Assembly: GCA_027475525.1 (NCBI GenBank)
Contig: JAMWFC010000032.1
Coordinates: 310,001 to 374,000 of the forward strand
Direction of reading: 5' to 3'
From: Macrolepiota albuminosa
Taxonomy: Eukaryota > Basidiomycota > Agaricomycetes > Agaricales > Agaricaceae
DNA length: 64,000 nt
Shown here: positions 49,736 through 60,783 of the stretch, one piece after another
Layout: each line of letters opens with the position of its first letter
Position numbering within the stretch: position 1 is the stretch's first letter
Notes under the pieces: generated by a model
Databases searched by the model: none
What the model saw: only the letters and a program-made list of their open reading frames with translations
What the model was told of the DNA's origin: nothing
Program-made: the position numbers and the translations under genes

Positions 49736-50362
49736 ATGTCGATTGCCGCTCTCTTCACATTATACCACAAACAACTAACAAGAGGCTGCATCTTCACCGT
49801 TCACACTCTAAAGGAACGTAAGCGTAATCCCAGGCTCTTTTTCAGACAATTTCTGGCCACGGTGTACCCCTTGGCCGGGAATATTGCATTTCATGTGCCT
49901 AAGCCTTCTAATGCACAATCTCAGTGCATGATACACTTACCATTTTGCTTCTTATGGTCGATATACACTCAAATGCGAGACTTCTGCTCCTTTGCTCTGT
50001 TGTCGAGCTTTATTCGTATGAGAGCGCCAGCTGCAATTGGCAGCAAGAGTGCGTACTACTCATTATTGACATGTTTCCTCTTGTTATTGTGTTATCTGAG
50101 TCGTTATATGAAGGTATATCAGCCGCAAAGGGTGGGTCCCGAAATGAACCATCCTTGGAACATGTACCGGAAAACTAGCTTATGTCTCGGCGACGAGAGA
50201 TACTTCTCTCTTGAGATATCTCAAAAAGAAAAGGAAAGGTTGCGGACCCGGAAGGCGGTACAAACAAGAACAAAAAAAAGGCAAAATGTCCACCAGTTCT
50301 GTGGTATCTCAGGACCGTGTGAGTTTGTTTTGGATTTTTATGTTAAAGCCGCTGAGGCATAA
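49736..50362 (+). CDS. hypothetical 208-codon ORF
   Basis: An ATG-started open frame of 208 codons with a hydrophobic stretch (YSLLTCFLLLLCYLSRY) and a Lys/Arg-rich tail. I see no domain, leader, or homology pattern. It may be a chance ORF between the tRNA and the carrier gene, or one exon of an unknown membrane protein. Confidence 0.2.
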   Translation: MSIAALFTLYHKQLTRGCIFTVHTLKERKRNPRLFFRQFLATVYPLAGNIAFHVPKPSNAQSQCMIHLPFCFLWSIYTQMRDFCSFALLSSFIRMRAPAAIGSKSAYYSLLTCFLLLLCYLSRYMKVYQPQRVGPEMNHPWNMYRKTSLCLGDERYFSLEISQKEKERLRTRKAVQTRTKKRQNVHQFCGISGPCEFVLDFYVKAAEA

Positions 50363-51390
50363 TACGAGAATGGATCAATGAAAGTCTGGTCTGTGAATGC
50401 GTAAACACAATCGAAAAGCAATTTTGGTTGTCAGTCACAACTCTGGAGTTTTGTTTTCTTGTCCAAGTTTGAAGTCAATTCTGGGTATCCCTCATCAAAA
50501 CAATATGTAGACATCAAAGCAACGAGAACAGATCAGAGGACAAAGAAACGATCATGGCGAAGATGAGGACGGATCTTTATTGAGGAACAGACCTATATCG
50601 ATATCGGACCCCGCGATGATGACGGGATCCTATTGTCCTGGCCGAAATAATGGCGAATAAAAGACCCCAGTACTTGCTTTGGAGGAATGGAGGATGCACT
50701 TCGGCGTTCTTGACACTTTGTAGGCGATAGAAGTAAATTAGGTGCACAAATTGGAGCAACATTAATCTGGCCTGACAGATTTGTCATTAGTAAAAGGTTG
50801 GATGGGCGCAATCATCAATATCTATCTTTGACACGCCGTCCAAGGAATGTAGCTAATCGTAATGAATATTAATAATGACAAAACAGGTATTCTGATGAAG
50901 AAAGCAAGAAAGCATGAATTCATGGATGGCAATCCATGACTTGCAGGAATCCATTTTGATGACAGGTGTGGGGACTTGTGCGTAACGGGTAAGCCGCGAC
51001 ACCTTCAATTTTGCTTACGATACATTCTTTGCCATTATTTGAGATTTGGAAGCGACGTACATACAAATCTACTAGATAATACCATGTAAGTGTTCAAAGA
51101 AGATGAGGTGAAGAAGCTGCATTCCGCCAAGGAGTGGTTTCAACTTCAGGCCTAGGCCCATAGACTAATGTTACCCAGTCCCCTTACTCAAGTTCACTTA
51201 TTTTGATCAAAACGTCATGGGTCCGAAGTCCAGGATCACACAACCGGACAACTGCTGTATTTCTGCGCAAAAAAAAAATACAAATAACATATGATAGTAC
51301 ATTAAAATATATCAGTGGAGACCCATCTCGTCGTTCCAGCTATAGAAACCCATTAACTGGTGACATCCCTCGACAAACGTATGAGATAAC
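50363..51390. other. intergenic, nothing recognised
   Basis: No ORF with a visible domain on either strand and no clear repeat. The right end is the 3' side of carrier gene A. Confidence 0.4.
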
Positions 51391-52695
51391 TTACACATCC
51401 TGGAAAAACTTCCACAAAACAGAGAAAATAAGTCCCTGTAAACCATTCGCCAGGATGCGTGTCTTCAATCCCCGACCCAACAGCCCCTTTACTCCATCGG
51501 TCCCAATGACCGCACGTACAGCATCAAAATAATCAATACGCGTCTCGTTGACCTGGCAGTACGTCTTGACAACCCTAAGCGAGTTAGAGACACTGTCGGA
51601 GACAACAGATGCGACGAAACCGATAAAGGCATTGCGCAGAAGCTTTTCGACGAGTGTGTGTGCTTCGGGGAGGCAAAGCTCGAGATAGTTGTAGGTCCCG
51701 AACCACTGTATGATCGGATAAGCGACCTGCCGCAGGCAATATGGACTCACGTACAGGGTAGTGTCCGACAAATCCGGCAGCAGCGGTGGCAAATGCACCA
51801 GACCACAAGGTCCCGAAACCATATCGTTTAATCTAAAATGCAGTAATGTACCAAGGACTTTCTTAGCAATTTTCTCGACCATTACTTACCCTCTGGTGCA
51901 AAATCGGTAATCCTTTGCTGCCCCTTGTTTGCATCAGCGTCTTTATGGTGTCGACTGGTGTAAGAATTGTACGGAACCCAGCCGCAACTAATGAAGCGAA
52001 GACAGTCTTGAAAAGTGCAGGAAAATCTTCCAAGTATATTACAGTTTGAAATAGGGTCAGGACACCGATGTTGGCGGCTGTGTCACCAAAGCGAACGAGG
52101 GGACCCTGGATAAGCGCAGCTACGAGCCCATGGTAGTACCGAGTCAATCCACCATCGGCGTAAAGGCTGCATATGGCTTCGGAAGTGGTGGCTCCATATC
52201 GGTATTGGTAGTTCATTACAGTGCGTAATGGCTGCATTTCTGTATGAGCTTCACCGATTGCTATATTGAAAGCTCGAGATTGAAAGTACCATCAAAGTTA
52301 GGACTGAGAAGAATGTGGCTGTGTTGTACCCATGAGCTTCCAGGAGTACGATTAGAAAATCACAATTCATACCAGCTGCTCCACTTAACCCGCCATAAAG
52401 CGCCAGCTTCAACGTTTTACCGAGGTCGAGCTGTCAAACGGTTTAATATAACTTGCCTTAAACATAGATTTTCTGCACTGACATTGTCGATATCAATCAA
52501 GTCCCTGATGAGAACTGCGAAGACAGTAGCCAAAAGTAGACATAAGGCGGTAAAGCACGCAGTCTTTTTCCAGTTTTGTTGTCGAAGCTGAGGCGGAAAT
52601 ACATGTTCCTCAGCAAATTCGTCATTGCATAAAGTGGCAAGGAGGGGAAGCCTCTCATCGATAATAGTAGGTACCAAAAAAGGCTCTTTGGACAT
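51391..52695 (-). CDS. mitochondrial-carrier-like protein A
   Basis: The protein has an N-terminal soluble part and membrane segment (FTALCLLLATVFAVLI), then three carrier-type segments: PLRTVMNYQYRYG, the signature TPVDTIKTLMQTRG (P-x-D-x-x-K) and SNSLRVVKTYCQVNETR. It ends GLIFSVLWKFFQDV. Substrate is unknown; carriers of this form exchange metabolites over the inner mitochondrial membrane. The first repeat is less typical than the second. Start ATG 52695, stop TAA 51391-51393; about five introns, and exon joins keep the frame. A paralog lies at 56615-58004 in the same orientation, so a local duplication is likely, later separated by retroelement insertions. Confidence 0.8.
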
Positions 52696-54106
52696 GATTA
52701 GTAGTTGCTTGTTCAATCTTTCCGTCACATAGGGTCTTTATAAGTATCCAGACCGTAAAGTTGACCTAAATGGGGTAACGTTTAAAGAGTTATATGTATG
52801 AAAACGCACATACACCAAATGACACCAATCATTCAGTTAGACCAGGCGTTTCTTGACGAGTGAATATCGAAAGATCTGTAGGCGGTGATGCGTCATTGCA
52901 GATGCCTTTGATGAAAGCATAAGTGTCAAGGTATGACGGACGATATCTGCAATCGGAGTGACACAAGCGCCAGACGTACTTATGTCGGCACTTTGTGATG
53001 CATTATTTACGCGAATTATACCTGATCAGTGCGGGTCAATGCATAAGAACATAGCGCGATTTGTTCTTCATGGTCAGGGTCGATTAATTCTTCTCTGACC
53101 TATCCAAAAATGGAAGTTAAAAAGCTTAATACACAAAGTCGATTTTCAAGGTTGACTTCTCTGCCCCCACAGCCTGGTGGCCTGGTGCCGAACTTTTTCA
53201 AGAGGAATCGCGATAATATCCTCTGATCCTTCATCTCAAAATATACCAATATCGCGTTTTTTGTGTGCACAGAGCCCCATTTTGGTTGGAATGAATCCAG
53301 GTCTCCCAGAATCTTCCAGTCCCTTGTGGACATGCGGATCCAGGTTTTTGACCCAGAACTTGTGTGGACCAGTAGGTTTTGGTTCGAAACTGCTATTAGA
53401 AAGACTTAGCGCCCTCCGGCACCCCAGGAGCACATCGGGACCATTTATAGCGCGTGCAAGCACTATTTGGGAGGAGAAAAGCTACTATATGTCAGTAATT
53501 GAACATGTTTTTCTACCTTCCTCGCCTGTCGTTTTCTAAAGAGTTGCATTGCTTACTTAAATCGAACTTCGTGAACCAACACATTGAATGTAACTCCCGC
53601 TCCAGCAAATCTCGTCGGCTTGCACAACAAGGAGATAAATTCAGTTGAAGGAAGAAATGCATCTTTTTTTTTCCAAGGACAGCTGTCACCTGAGTGATAC
53701 TTAGTGATGTTCCGGCCAGGCCCCAAGCTGTCAGCCAGGCCCGTTTTAGCTGGGCCCTAGCCAGACTGTGGACAGTGAAAAGCCAGAGCTGGCATTGAAA
53801 TGTGTTTTCATTGGAAAAGTGTAGAAGAAACCTGTTATACTATTTCAGATGTGCTAATTTCTGAAGAAAAGTTCTTTAAACTCTAAGTAAACATGCACAA
53901 ACCATGTTATAATGTTGCAGAAAATAGAGGTCACTAAACTCTAAAAGATTGCAGGAGCATTGCAACCCCCTATTTGCATAATGTCTCAGGAAAAACATTC
54001 CCATTATGGATGTGAATGCTGCCTAGCTTGCATATATTTTCATGCAAATTTGCACCTGCTTGAATGTGTTTATCAGGTGGATCTTTGAATAGTTCTTCAT
54101 TCAAGC
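52696..54106. other. intergenic passing into CpG-poor repeat sequence
   Basis: 52696-53600 is promoter and unassigned sequence; open stretches near 53177-53539 on both strands have no domain. From about 53690 the sequence is CpG-poor. A GC-rich block at 53710-53770 contains repeated AGGCCC/GGGCCCT units that can fold back on each other. No gene seen. Confidence 0.4.
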
Positions 54107-54166
54107 TGTAAGGGTGACCTCTGGAGGCTGTGGCTCAGTCACACAGCTGGCAGAGGGAGATCCAAA

Positions 54167-54320
54167 GTGTATTAGAGTATGTACTGACAATATCATAATA
54201 ACTACTCACCTGGCAGAGGGAGATCCAAAGAGAACAAGTTTAAGTGTATTAGAGTATGTACTGACAATATCATAATAACTACTCACCTGGCAGAGGGAGA
54301 TCCAAAGAGAACAAGTTTAA
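54167..54320. repeat. perfect 77-bp tandem duplication (2 of 6)
   Basis: The block starting GTGTATTAGAGTATG recurs 77 bp later; the other LTR copies have it once. Confidence 0.93.
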
Positions 54321-54369
54321 GGATTCCTTATGCCAGGTTGGATGCTTCTGGGGCTTCTGAAGCATGGGA

Positions 54370-54523
54370 AACAACTGTACAGTACAACAAAACCTTAAAA
54401 ACTCGAAAATTGACTAACCAAACAACTGTGCAAACAAGACAGGAAAAACAACTGTACAGTACAACAAAACCTTAAAAACTCGAAAATTGACTAACCAAAC
54501 AACTGTGCAAACAAGACAGGAAA
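54370..54523. repeat. perfect 77-bp tandem duplication (3 of 6)
   Basis: The block starting AACAACTGTACAG recurs 77 bp later; single in the LTR copies at 5066 and 19151. Confidence 0.93.
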
Positions 54524-54704
54524 AATCCAAACTTTAGAAGTCAGAAAGGCAAACTTCAGCTTATATAAGCAGTCTGGAAGCGGTGCTGAAAAGCCCACAC
54601 TTGTCTGAATGGTAGCTAAAGAACCAGAGCATCTCAAGGGCTGAGAGTAATACTAACAGATAGTGTTGAAAAAATTAAAAAAAGTAAAATGAAATAATGT
54701 CAGA

Positions 54705-54858
54705 AGAAATAAGAGAATGAATGAAGGGAGAGTGAAGAAATAAGGAGTGAGAAAAGGAAGAAATGAGGAGTCCCCTGACACAGAAATAAGAGAATGAATG
54801 AAGGGAGAGTGAAGAAATAAGGAGTGAGAAAAGGAAGAAATGAGGAGTCCCCTGACAC
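54705..54858. repeat. perfect 77-bp tandem duplication (4 of 6)
   Basis: The block starting AGAAATAAGAGAATG recurs 77 bp later. Each copy ends one base past the LTR terminus, so a break exactly at a repeat boundary is likely. Confidence 0.93.
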
Positions 54859-56614
54859 AAGCAACATCCTCCCAGATAATGTCTTGGTCTAGTAAAGTAA
54901 TAACATTCTTTCTGGTATTATTCTTGTGCTGACACACATTCAATGTCATGTGAAGAATATATAACAAGACTAATCACAAGTAGAGCTTTATGCTCTACAT
55001 ACTTATTTACTTAAATATAATTATTTAATTATAGCAAAAAAGCAGATTACTAGTGGCTGCCTTATATAGGGCAGCCAATTTTACTGTCATACTATATACT
55101 GCTTAACTAATTGGGCTCCAATATATAATGCAGTATGACTAATTAATGTAGTATAATATAAAGACAGCCTGTGGATAGAATATTTCCAGGCTAAACAATA
55201 GCAGTGTTCTTCTGGCTTACATACTAAATCTACTGTAAGCTGTCTAGCAACATTCAACTGCTCAGCTAGCCTTGCTGGTCTCTTGCCTGACTCTTGCTTA
55301 TCTCTATGTTTGCTTGACTCTCACTTGTCACTGATGCTTGCTGGCTCTGTGGAAGGAATTCCACAGATGTTAAGTGTTCCACTTACAAAACCAGAAAAAA
55401 ATTGCATCAGCAGTGAACTGAGTGGCAGACTGACTGAATGCATCATTTAAAGATATAAATCCTCAAACCTTTGTCCTATATTCTTACTGATGTCTAATAT
55501 ATGCTGCAGTAAACTTTGACAAGGGTGTGTTTGTGAAGAAGATTATAATGTTGAAATCTGCACGCAGCAGCAGCAAATATCCCAGGTGTGACCAACACCT
55601 AGATGAAGTACATGTAAGTATATATCTAGGTACTTAATTAGTATGTTGTGAATAGAATATGTGAATAAGTAACACACCCTCAGATCACATAAATGGAACT
55701 GAGGGTGTGGTCTATGATACTGGGTACATTTTTGCACAAAGCAAGTAAACTGGCCAGAGAGAAACATCACTAGCATATGGTTACCAACCCTGGTGGTTCC
55801 AGGACATAGGGGAGTATCTACCAACCAGATAGGTTGAGATTACTTTATGTTGGGAGATATTTCACTAAGCTGTGTAGAATGTCTCCCAACACTGAGGTAT
55901 GTGGATCATCCCTGTTAATGAATACATAGAGACTAATATGTAGACTATAGTTACTCTTACTGATAAGTACTTCAGTGCTATCAGCTTTATAAGGTTTTTT
56001 GTTTTTGCCAGAAACGTGAGAATACATCATCACATTACTGAGTCCAAGTGATTCGAGTTTGAAACTGTTTCTCTTGACCACAGTCAAAAATATTGTGAAA
56101 AACATGCGCTACCCGGCAATTTTGATATCGTTGCTATTTCTTGGTCATTGGATCCCTTTGATATGCAGGTGATAGAAGACCTTGACGAAAATTAATTTTG
56201 CAGAACAAACGTTTTATCTTGGCAGGTTCTCTTCCCTCTCAAAGCCCTTTTTATGTCCCAAGACCTGAGCCATGTTTTTCTGGCCAAACAGTGTGCGGAA
56301 CGCTTCATGTGAACTTACGATGCTGGTATGACACGACGGGTCGTTGACCGCTTGATAGAAGGCTCATTTGAGGACTCAAACCTTCTGTTTAGCTTTGAAG
56401 TCCTGGATCCTGCACTTTGATTACGCCAGCTAGGTAGATTATCGCAATAACACTCTTTGCTGCTCGCAAGCCCAGGCACCAGATAGATTGATAGATTGAT
56501 ATACACTGAACTAGGTTGAACTAGATTGAAACGGTACTCGATTGACCAAGTTGGCGTTCCAGCTGTCCAACATAGTTAGTGATATCCGGCAACTGAATTA
56601 TCATTTAAAATGAC
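54858..56614. other. AT-rich repeat relics and downstream side of carrier gene B
   Basis: Apart from the copia-like LTR at 55585-55870 there is no recognisable element. 54960-55580 is AT-rich and CpG-poor; 56100-56600 has normal CpG but only short ORFs. Confidence 0.45.
55585..55870 (-). repeat. diverged relative of the copia LTR
   Basis: The plus strand shares ordered blocks with the LTR at 12972-13307: GTGACCAACACCTAGAT, ATCTAGGTAC, ACCCTCAGATCACATAAATG, GAACTGAGGGT and CACAAAGCAA, with gaps between. CpGs of the younger copies are replaced. Ends are approximate and no target duplication was found, so it is an older solo LTR or fragment. Confidence 0.6.
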
Positions 56615-58004
56615 TTACATGTCCAGGAAAAACTTCCACAGGATAGAAAAGATAAGACCTTGTAGACCATTCGTCAAAATACGTGTTTTCAACCCCCGAC
56701 CCATTAAGCCCCGTACTCCATCGATCGCGATGACTGCACGTGCAGCATCGAGGTATCCGATGCGTGTTTCATTGACTTGGCGGTATGTCTTAACCACTCT
56801 CAATGAGTTCGAGATGCTGTCTGATACGACGGATGAAACGAAGCCGATGAAGGCGCGGCGGAAAAGCTTTTGAAAGAATGTATGTGCTTCGGGAAGATTG
56901 GCTTCAAGGTAATTGTAAGTGCCAAACCACTAAATCGAAAGGTGAGCGTAAGAGGTCGCAAACTCGGGACAGCGTGGACATACAGGATAGTGTCCGACGA
57001 ACGTAGCCGCAGCTGTTGCGAAGGCACCATACCATAATGTCCCGATGCCGTATCGCGCGATCTAAATTTCATACATCAATAATTCTTTACAACCTATCTA
57101 CATCCTCATCGTTGAACAGTGTGCTCACCCTCTGGCGCAGGATCGGTAAACCTCTCCTCCCCTGTGTCTGCATCGTCGTCTTGATGGTATCCACCGGCGT
57201 AAGAACCATACGGAATCCAGCCGCAGCAATCGAAGCGAAGATGGTCTTAACGAGTGCGGGCAAGTCTTTAAGGTATGAATTCGACAGCAAAAGAGCAAGG
57301 ATACCGGCATTAGCGGCCGTATCGCCGAAACGAGCGACTGGGCCCTGGATAAGTGCAGCTGCGAGACCATGGTAGTATCGTACCCATCCTCCGTCGGAGT
57401 AGAGGGTAAGTATGGCCTCCGAAGTGGTGGTGCCGAAGCGATATTGGAAGTTCATTACGGTGCGCAATGGCTAGGTTTCTGTATGAGCGTGACTAGTATA
57501 TCAGGGGTTCTCAAGAAGTATGTACCATTAGCGTCAGCACCTGGACAACCATGGCTGAATAGAATAGTGGATCAACTCGCGTACATCTAAAGAAGACACT
57601 TCATACCAGCTGCACCACTGAGTCCCCCGCCAAGCGCGGCCTTGAACGCCTTCCCGAGGTCGAACTAAATGACCATTGAGCGTAAGGGCCATCACTGAGT
57701 CCCCCGCCAAGCGCGGCCTTGAACGCCTTCCCGAGGTCGAACTAAATGACCATTGAGCGTAAGGGCCATCGGCAGTATGTTTTACACGAACATCAATATC
57801 GCCAGCATCAATAACCCCCTTGATAAAGACGGCGAGAATACCAGCACCAAGCAGGGACAAGACGATTTGGTACGTGAGCTTCTTCCAACTTTGTTGTGTA
57901 AGTGTCCCTCCACCTTCAATCGTCTGATTGTTGCTTGAAGTGACAAGGAGAGGCTGCGTCTCGTCGTTCCTAGCGTCAATTACCGGAGGATGCTCTTTTG
58001 ACAT
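56615..58004 (-). CDS. mitochondrial-carrier-like protein B (possibly broken)
   Basis: Paralog of the gene at 51391-52695: same start (MSKE), N-terminal membrane segment (IVLSLLGAGILAVFIKGVID), carrier segments PLRTVMNFQYRFG, TPVDTIKTTMQTQGR and SNSLRVVKTYRQVNETR, and end GLIFSILWKFFLDM. Start ATG 58004, stop TAA 56615-56617. Exon 2 with its acceptor is duplicated exactly (77 bp, 57616-57769). If the duplication is collapsed, the splice used by gene A leads into a TAG (ACC TAG where gene A has ATG CAG). If it is real, reading through both copies and splicing at CCTAG keeps an open frame with an altered segment. So it is either a pseudogene or a variant. Confidence 0.65.
57616..57769. repeat. 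perfect 77-bp tandem duplication (5 of 6)
   Basis: 57616-57692 equals 57693-57769. It covers exon 2 and the splice acceptor of carrier gene B. Confidence 0.95.
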
Positions 58005-58610
58005 GTTGGTCAGTGCCCAAGTACATTGACGCAGTGGGAACAACCCCTAACGTAGTCCGACACGGAACACAAGGCACCGCTGAAAAACTAACTACATATC
58101 GGGCCCACAGGTTAGTAACGGGAACTCAATTCATCGCGTTCTTCGTCCCAGGATGATTGGATATGATTAGCATATCCTTGATAGGCATGCATAGCAGATA
58201 TCGATAATAGTGGTAAATATGTACCCAGGATGATTGGATATGATTAGCATATCCTTGATAGGCATGCATAGCAGATATCGATAATAGTGGTAAATATGTA
58301 GTGGATCATAACGTGAGAGTCAAAGGTGTGATATACGATATGTTCAGATTATCCACAACATGGAAGGCGTAAGTTGAGACCTTCAGAAAGAGAAGGCCAC
58401 ACAGCAAGAAACTACTGAAGGTAGCGATGAAGTGGCAGTGGGTATTGTGAAATCGAACCTGCGATATGGAGGTGAAGAGAGCTATAGCGGAATAATGATA
58501 CAATGCCAAGGTAGTCTACATTTCTACCATTAGAAGGCAAGTCAAGGAGAGGTAAAAGAGATACCAACCTGGTGATGATACAAATCTAGTTTTACATCAG
58601 ATTCGTCATT
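58005..58610. other. intergenic between carrier B and DPH3
   Basis: Contains the 77-bp duplication at 58147-58300 and otherwise AT-rich non-coding sequence. The left part is the promoter side of carrier B, the right part the 3' side of DPH3. Confidence 0.5.
58147..58300. repeat. perfect 77-bp tandem duplication (6 of 6)
   Basis: The block starting CCCAGGATGATTGG (58147-58223) recurs exactly at 58224-58300, in non-coding DNA. Confidence 0.95.
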
Positions 58611-59018
58611 TTAGGCGGAGACAGCAACAACGCGAGGGGCGGCATCCTCGCTGATAGTCAGCTTATCCATCGCGTCCTCAAAAGCTTGTTCGTCATCGTC
58701 TTCGCTCTCTGCATTTTCATCCTCTTCGCCATTTGTTGCACCGTCATCTTCTTCTTCGTCTGCCTCATCTTCAAAGTCAAGCTGCCAAAGTAGTGGTGAA
58801 TCAGTCCCACTTGAACGCAAAACCGCGATACACACTGGATCATAGACGACTCGTATGATCAAACTGCAGCTCGGACAAGTCGCGATGTCCTCGTAGTTTG
58901 CAAGCTGCTTTCGAGAAATCTCGAAACGATCTCCACAGGGACAAGGGTAATGATAGACACCCTTCACAGGATCCCAAGTCATATCCTCAATCTCAATTTC
59001 GTCATAGTAGGCGCCCAT
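58611..59018 (-). CDS. DPH3: DPH3/KTI11, CSL zinc-finger protein
   Basis: Small iron/zinc protein that donates electrons to the DPH1-DPH2 enzyme in diphthamide synthesis and also serves Elongator (KTI11). The CSL domain is complete: [43 protein letters not shown], with four metal-binding Cys. An intron (58782-58835) follows DP, then a long acidic tail ([11 protein letters not shown] and beyond), longer than in yeast. Start ATG 59018 (MGAYYDEI) fits the family; ATG 59054 would add 12 residues. Stop TAA 58611-58613. DPH2 lies 17.5 kb to the left. Confidence 0.92.
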   Translation of the reverse strand: MGAYYDEIEIEDMTWDPVKGVYHYPCPCGDRFEISRKQLANYEDIATCPSCSLIIRVVYDPVCIAVLRSSGTDSPLLWQLDFEDEADEEEDDGATNGEEDENAESEDDDEQAFEDAMDKLTISEDAAPRVVAVSA

Positions 59019-59409
59019 AGTCGGGTCGTGATCGTCGTTGAATGAGAGCACCAAGCTCGATGATTGAGGTCATGAAATTTTTGTGACTCAGATCGACATA
59101 AGTCACAAGTTGACAATCAGCTTACACAAACTGCATTACGTGGCCAACTTTCTCACTTTCTGTTCTCCACGATCAGCAGATGTGCCTCATGGAGAGAGCA
59201 TGGCAAACGCTAGGGCGAAACTCTCGCATCCTGATAGATCAATGGGATGATTGCGATATCAGGCCCATAACAGGTTATTGTACTCGAGGCTGCCTCGTTA
59301 CCTTCTAATAATAAAGAGAACGGCTCACAAAAGGCCCAAGCAACCTTGTACCTCCCACAAGAAACCTTTCCTTTTCGCATCGCTAATTTCAGTCAGTTGT
59401 CTTGCAGCA

Positions 59410-60783
59410 ATGATACACATACAACCTACCTTTCCACCTCAGGAAACCGATGATCATTCCTTCTCAATAACATCGATTCCATACCTGCCTACATTAATCA
59501 CAGCTTCTATGGTTTTCTTTGTGGTAGATGCGACGATCAGCTTACTCAGACAACACGCACGAAAGCCAGAGGCAATTACCTTCTCGGAATTGTCAAGCTC
59601 AGAACCACGCCGACCTTTGGCATGTTTTGTTGACAAATCCCGCAGCATCCTAGAAGATTTTCAGGTGCTCGAGAAGCAGTTGGCTTTCAGCAGATCGCGC
59701 TGTTTCCGATACCCAACGCTTAAACGAAAACGTCGCGACCGACGTCTCGCCGCGATTGACCCTAAACCCTCAAGGATTCGCCGACCTCAGCCATCGTGTG
59801 AATTTACCGCTTTCTGCGAACGGCTCCTCCTGACCAACAAGATATGGAAGCAGGAAAGGGAGCTTAAAGCCCTCCGCGCCGCTTCCGACGCCAAGTCGTG
59901 TGCCTCTCGTTCCACAGCCTTCACCACATTTTGCGAACAGCTCCTGCTCTGGAACCGAATCTGGAAACTAGAAAAGGAGGCTGCGGAGCTGGTACAGGAG
60001 AAAGAGAAGATCCGGAGGGAGCGCATGGCGGTTGTCACACGCGCTGCAAAACGAATGGTGCAGGACGTGCAGAAGGAGCGGATGGTGGAGGAGTTCGTCA
60101 AGGACCTTGTCGACGAGGTTGGAACGGCAAAGGCCGAGATAGGGTGCATGAAAGAGAAGCATGAGAGGGAGATGGAAGGGATACAGGGGGAGTGGGCGAA
60201 GGATTATCGGAGGGTACAGGAAGAGCTTGAACGGCTCAAGTTGGCGCAGTCAGCAAGGCTTGTGGAGCAAGAGTTGTCGAATTCGACAGAGGAGAGTTTA
60301 TTTGAGAGAATTAAGGAAGGGAGGAGGCGTGTTGAGCAATTGGAAGAGAGTTTGAGGGGTGTCGGTTATGCTTCTTCGGATAGGACGACCGAGGATGAAG
60401 CGTCTGATGACGACTCCGACCCGGTATCTAACCTTTCGTCGAGCACATGCGTTTCATTCGGGGCTTCTTCAGTCAGACGGTCCTCGACTGCCACGCTCGA
60501 CCGGATACGAGAACGAAAACGATGCACGAGCCAGGGTACAACGTCAGCTCCCCGCAAACCGCAGCATAATCGTCCTAGCAGTGCACCAAATACTAGAATC
60601 CTAGTGATCGGCCAAGGAAAATACATCTCGCCCATGAGCAGGAATAGGAATCAGGCTGGTAGACCGCGCGCTGTTTTGAAGCGCAAGACTTCAACTGCGT
60701 TACGCACGCCTCCAGTAACCTTCAACTCCGATTTGGTTTCCAAGAGCAGGTCATTGGAAGACAGGGCACCATGGAGGGTATAG
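59410..60783 (+). CDS. coiled-coil protein with N-terminal membrane segment
   Basis: A single open frame; ATG 59410 is chosen because the preceding 53 codons from ATG 59251 look like leader sequence, though that start is possible. There is a likely membrane segment near the N-terminus (LPTLITASMVFFVVDATISLL). Two similar short units follow (EFTAFCERLLLTNKIWKQERELKAL and TAFTTFCEQLLLWNRIWKLEKE), probably an internal duplication. A long charged coiled coil runs over about 59940-60360 (KEKIRRERMAVV, QEELERLKLAQSARL). The Ser/Arg-rich tail looks disordered. Family and function are unknown to me. Confidence 0.7.
   Translation: MIHIQPTFPPQETDDHSFSITSIPYLPTLITASMVFFVVDATISLLRQHARKPEAITFSELSSSEPRRPLACFVDKSRSILEDFQVLEKQLAFSRSRCFRYPTLKRKRRDRRLAAIDPKPSRIRRPQPSCEFTAFCERLLLTNKIWKQERELKALRAASDAKSCASRSTAFTTFCEQLLLWNRIWKLEKEAAELVQEKEKIRRERMAVVTRAAKRMVQDVQKERMVEEFVKDLVDEVGTAKAEIGCMKEKHEREMEGIQGEWAKDYRRVQEELERLKLAQSARLVEQELSNSTEESLFERIKEGRRRVEQLEESLRGVGYASSDRTTEDEASDDDSDPVSNLSSSTCVSFGASSVRRSSTATLDRIRERKRCTSQGTTSAPRKPQHNRPSSAPNTRILVIGQGKYISPMSRNRNQAGRPRAVLKRKTSTALRTPPVTFNSDLVSKSRSLEDRAPWRV

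Larger units (their letters stand above)
54107..54857 (-). mobile_element. solo gypsy LTR carrying three 77-bp duplications
   Basis: Third copy of the LTR family at 5066-5564, in inverse orientation. CAAGC at 54102-54106 and 54858-54862 is a perfect 5-bp target duplication. As written it is 751 bp. Three perfect 77-bp tandem duplications account for 231 bp; without them it is 520 bp, close to the 499 and 503 bp of the other copies. Confidence 0.92.

Noticed and set aside
53710..53770. GC-rich foldback with AGGCCC and GGGCCCT units
   Set aside because: Pairing is imperfect and no element boundary or second copy was seen in the window.
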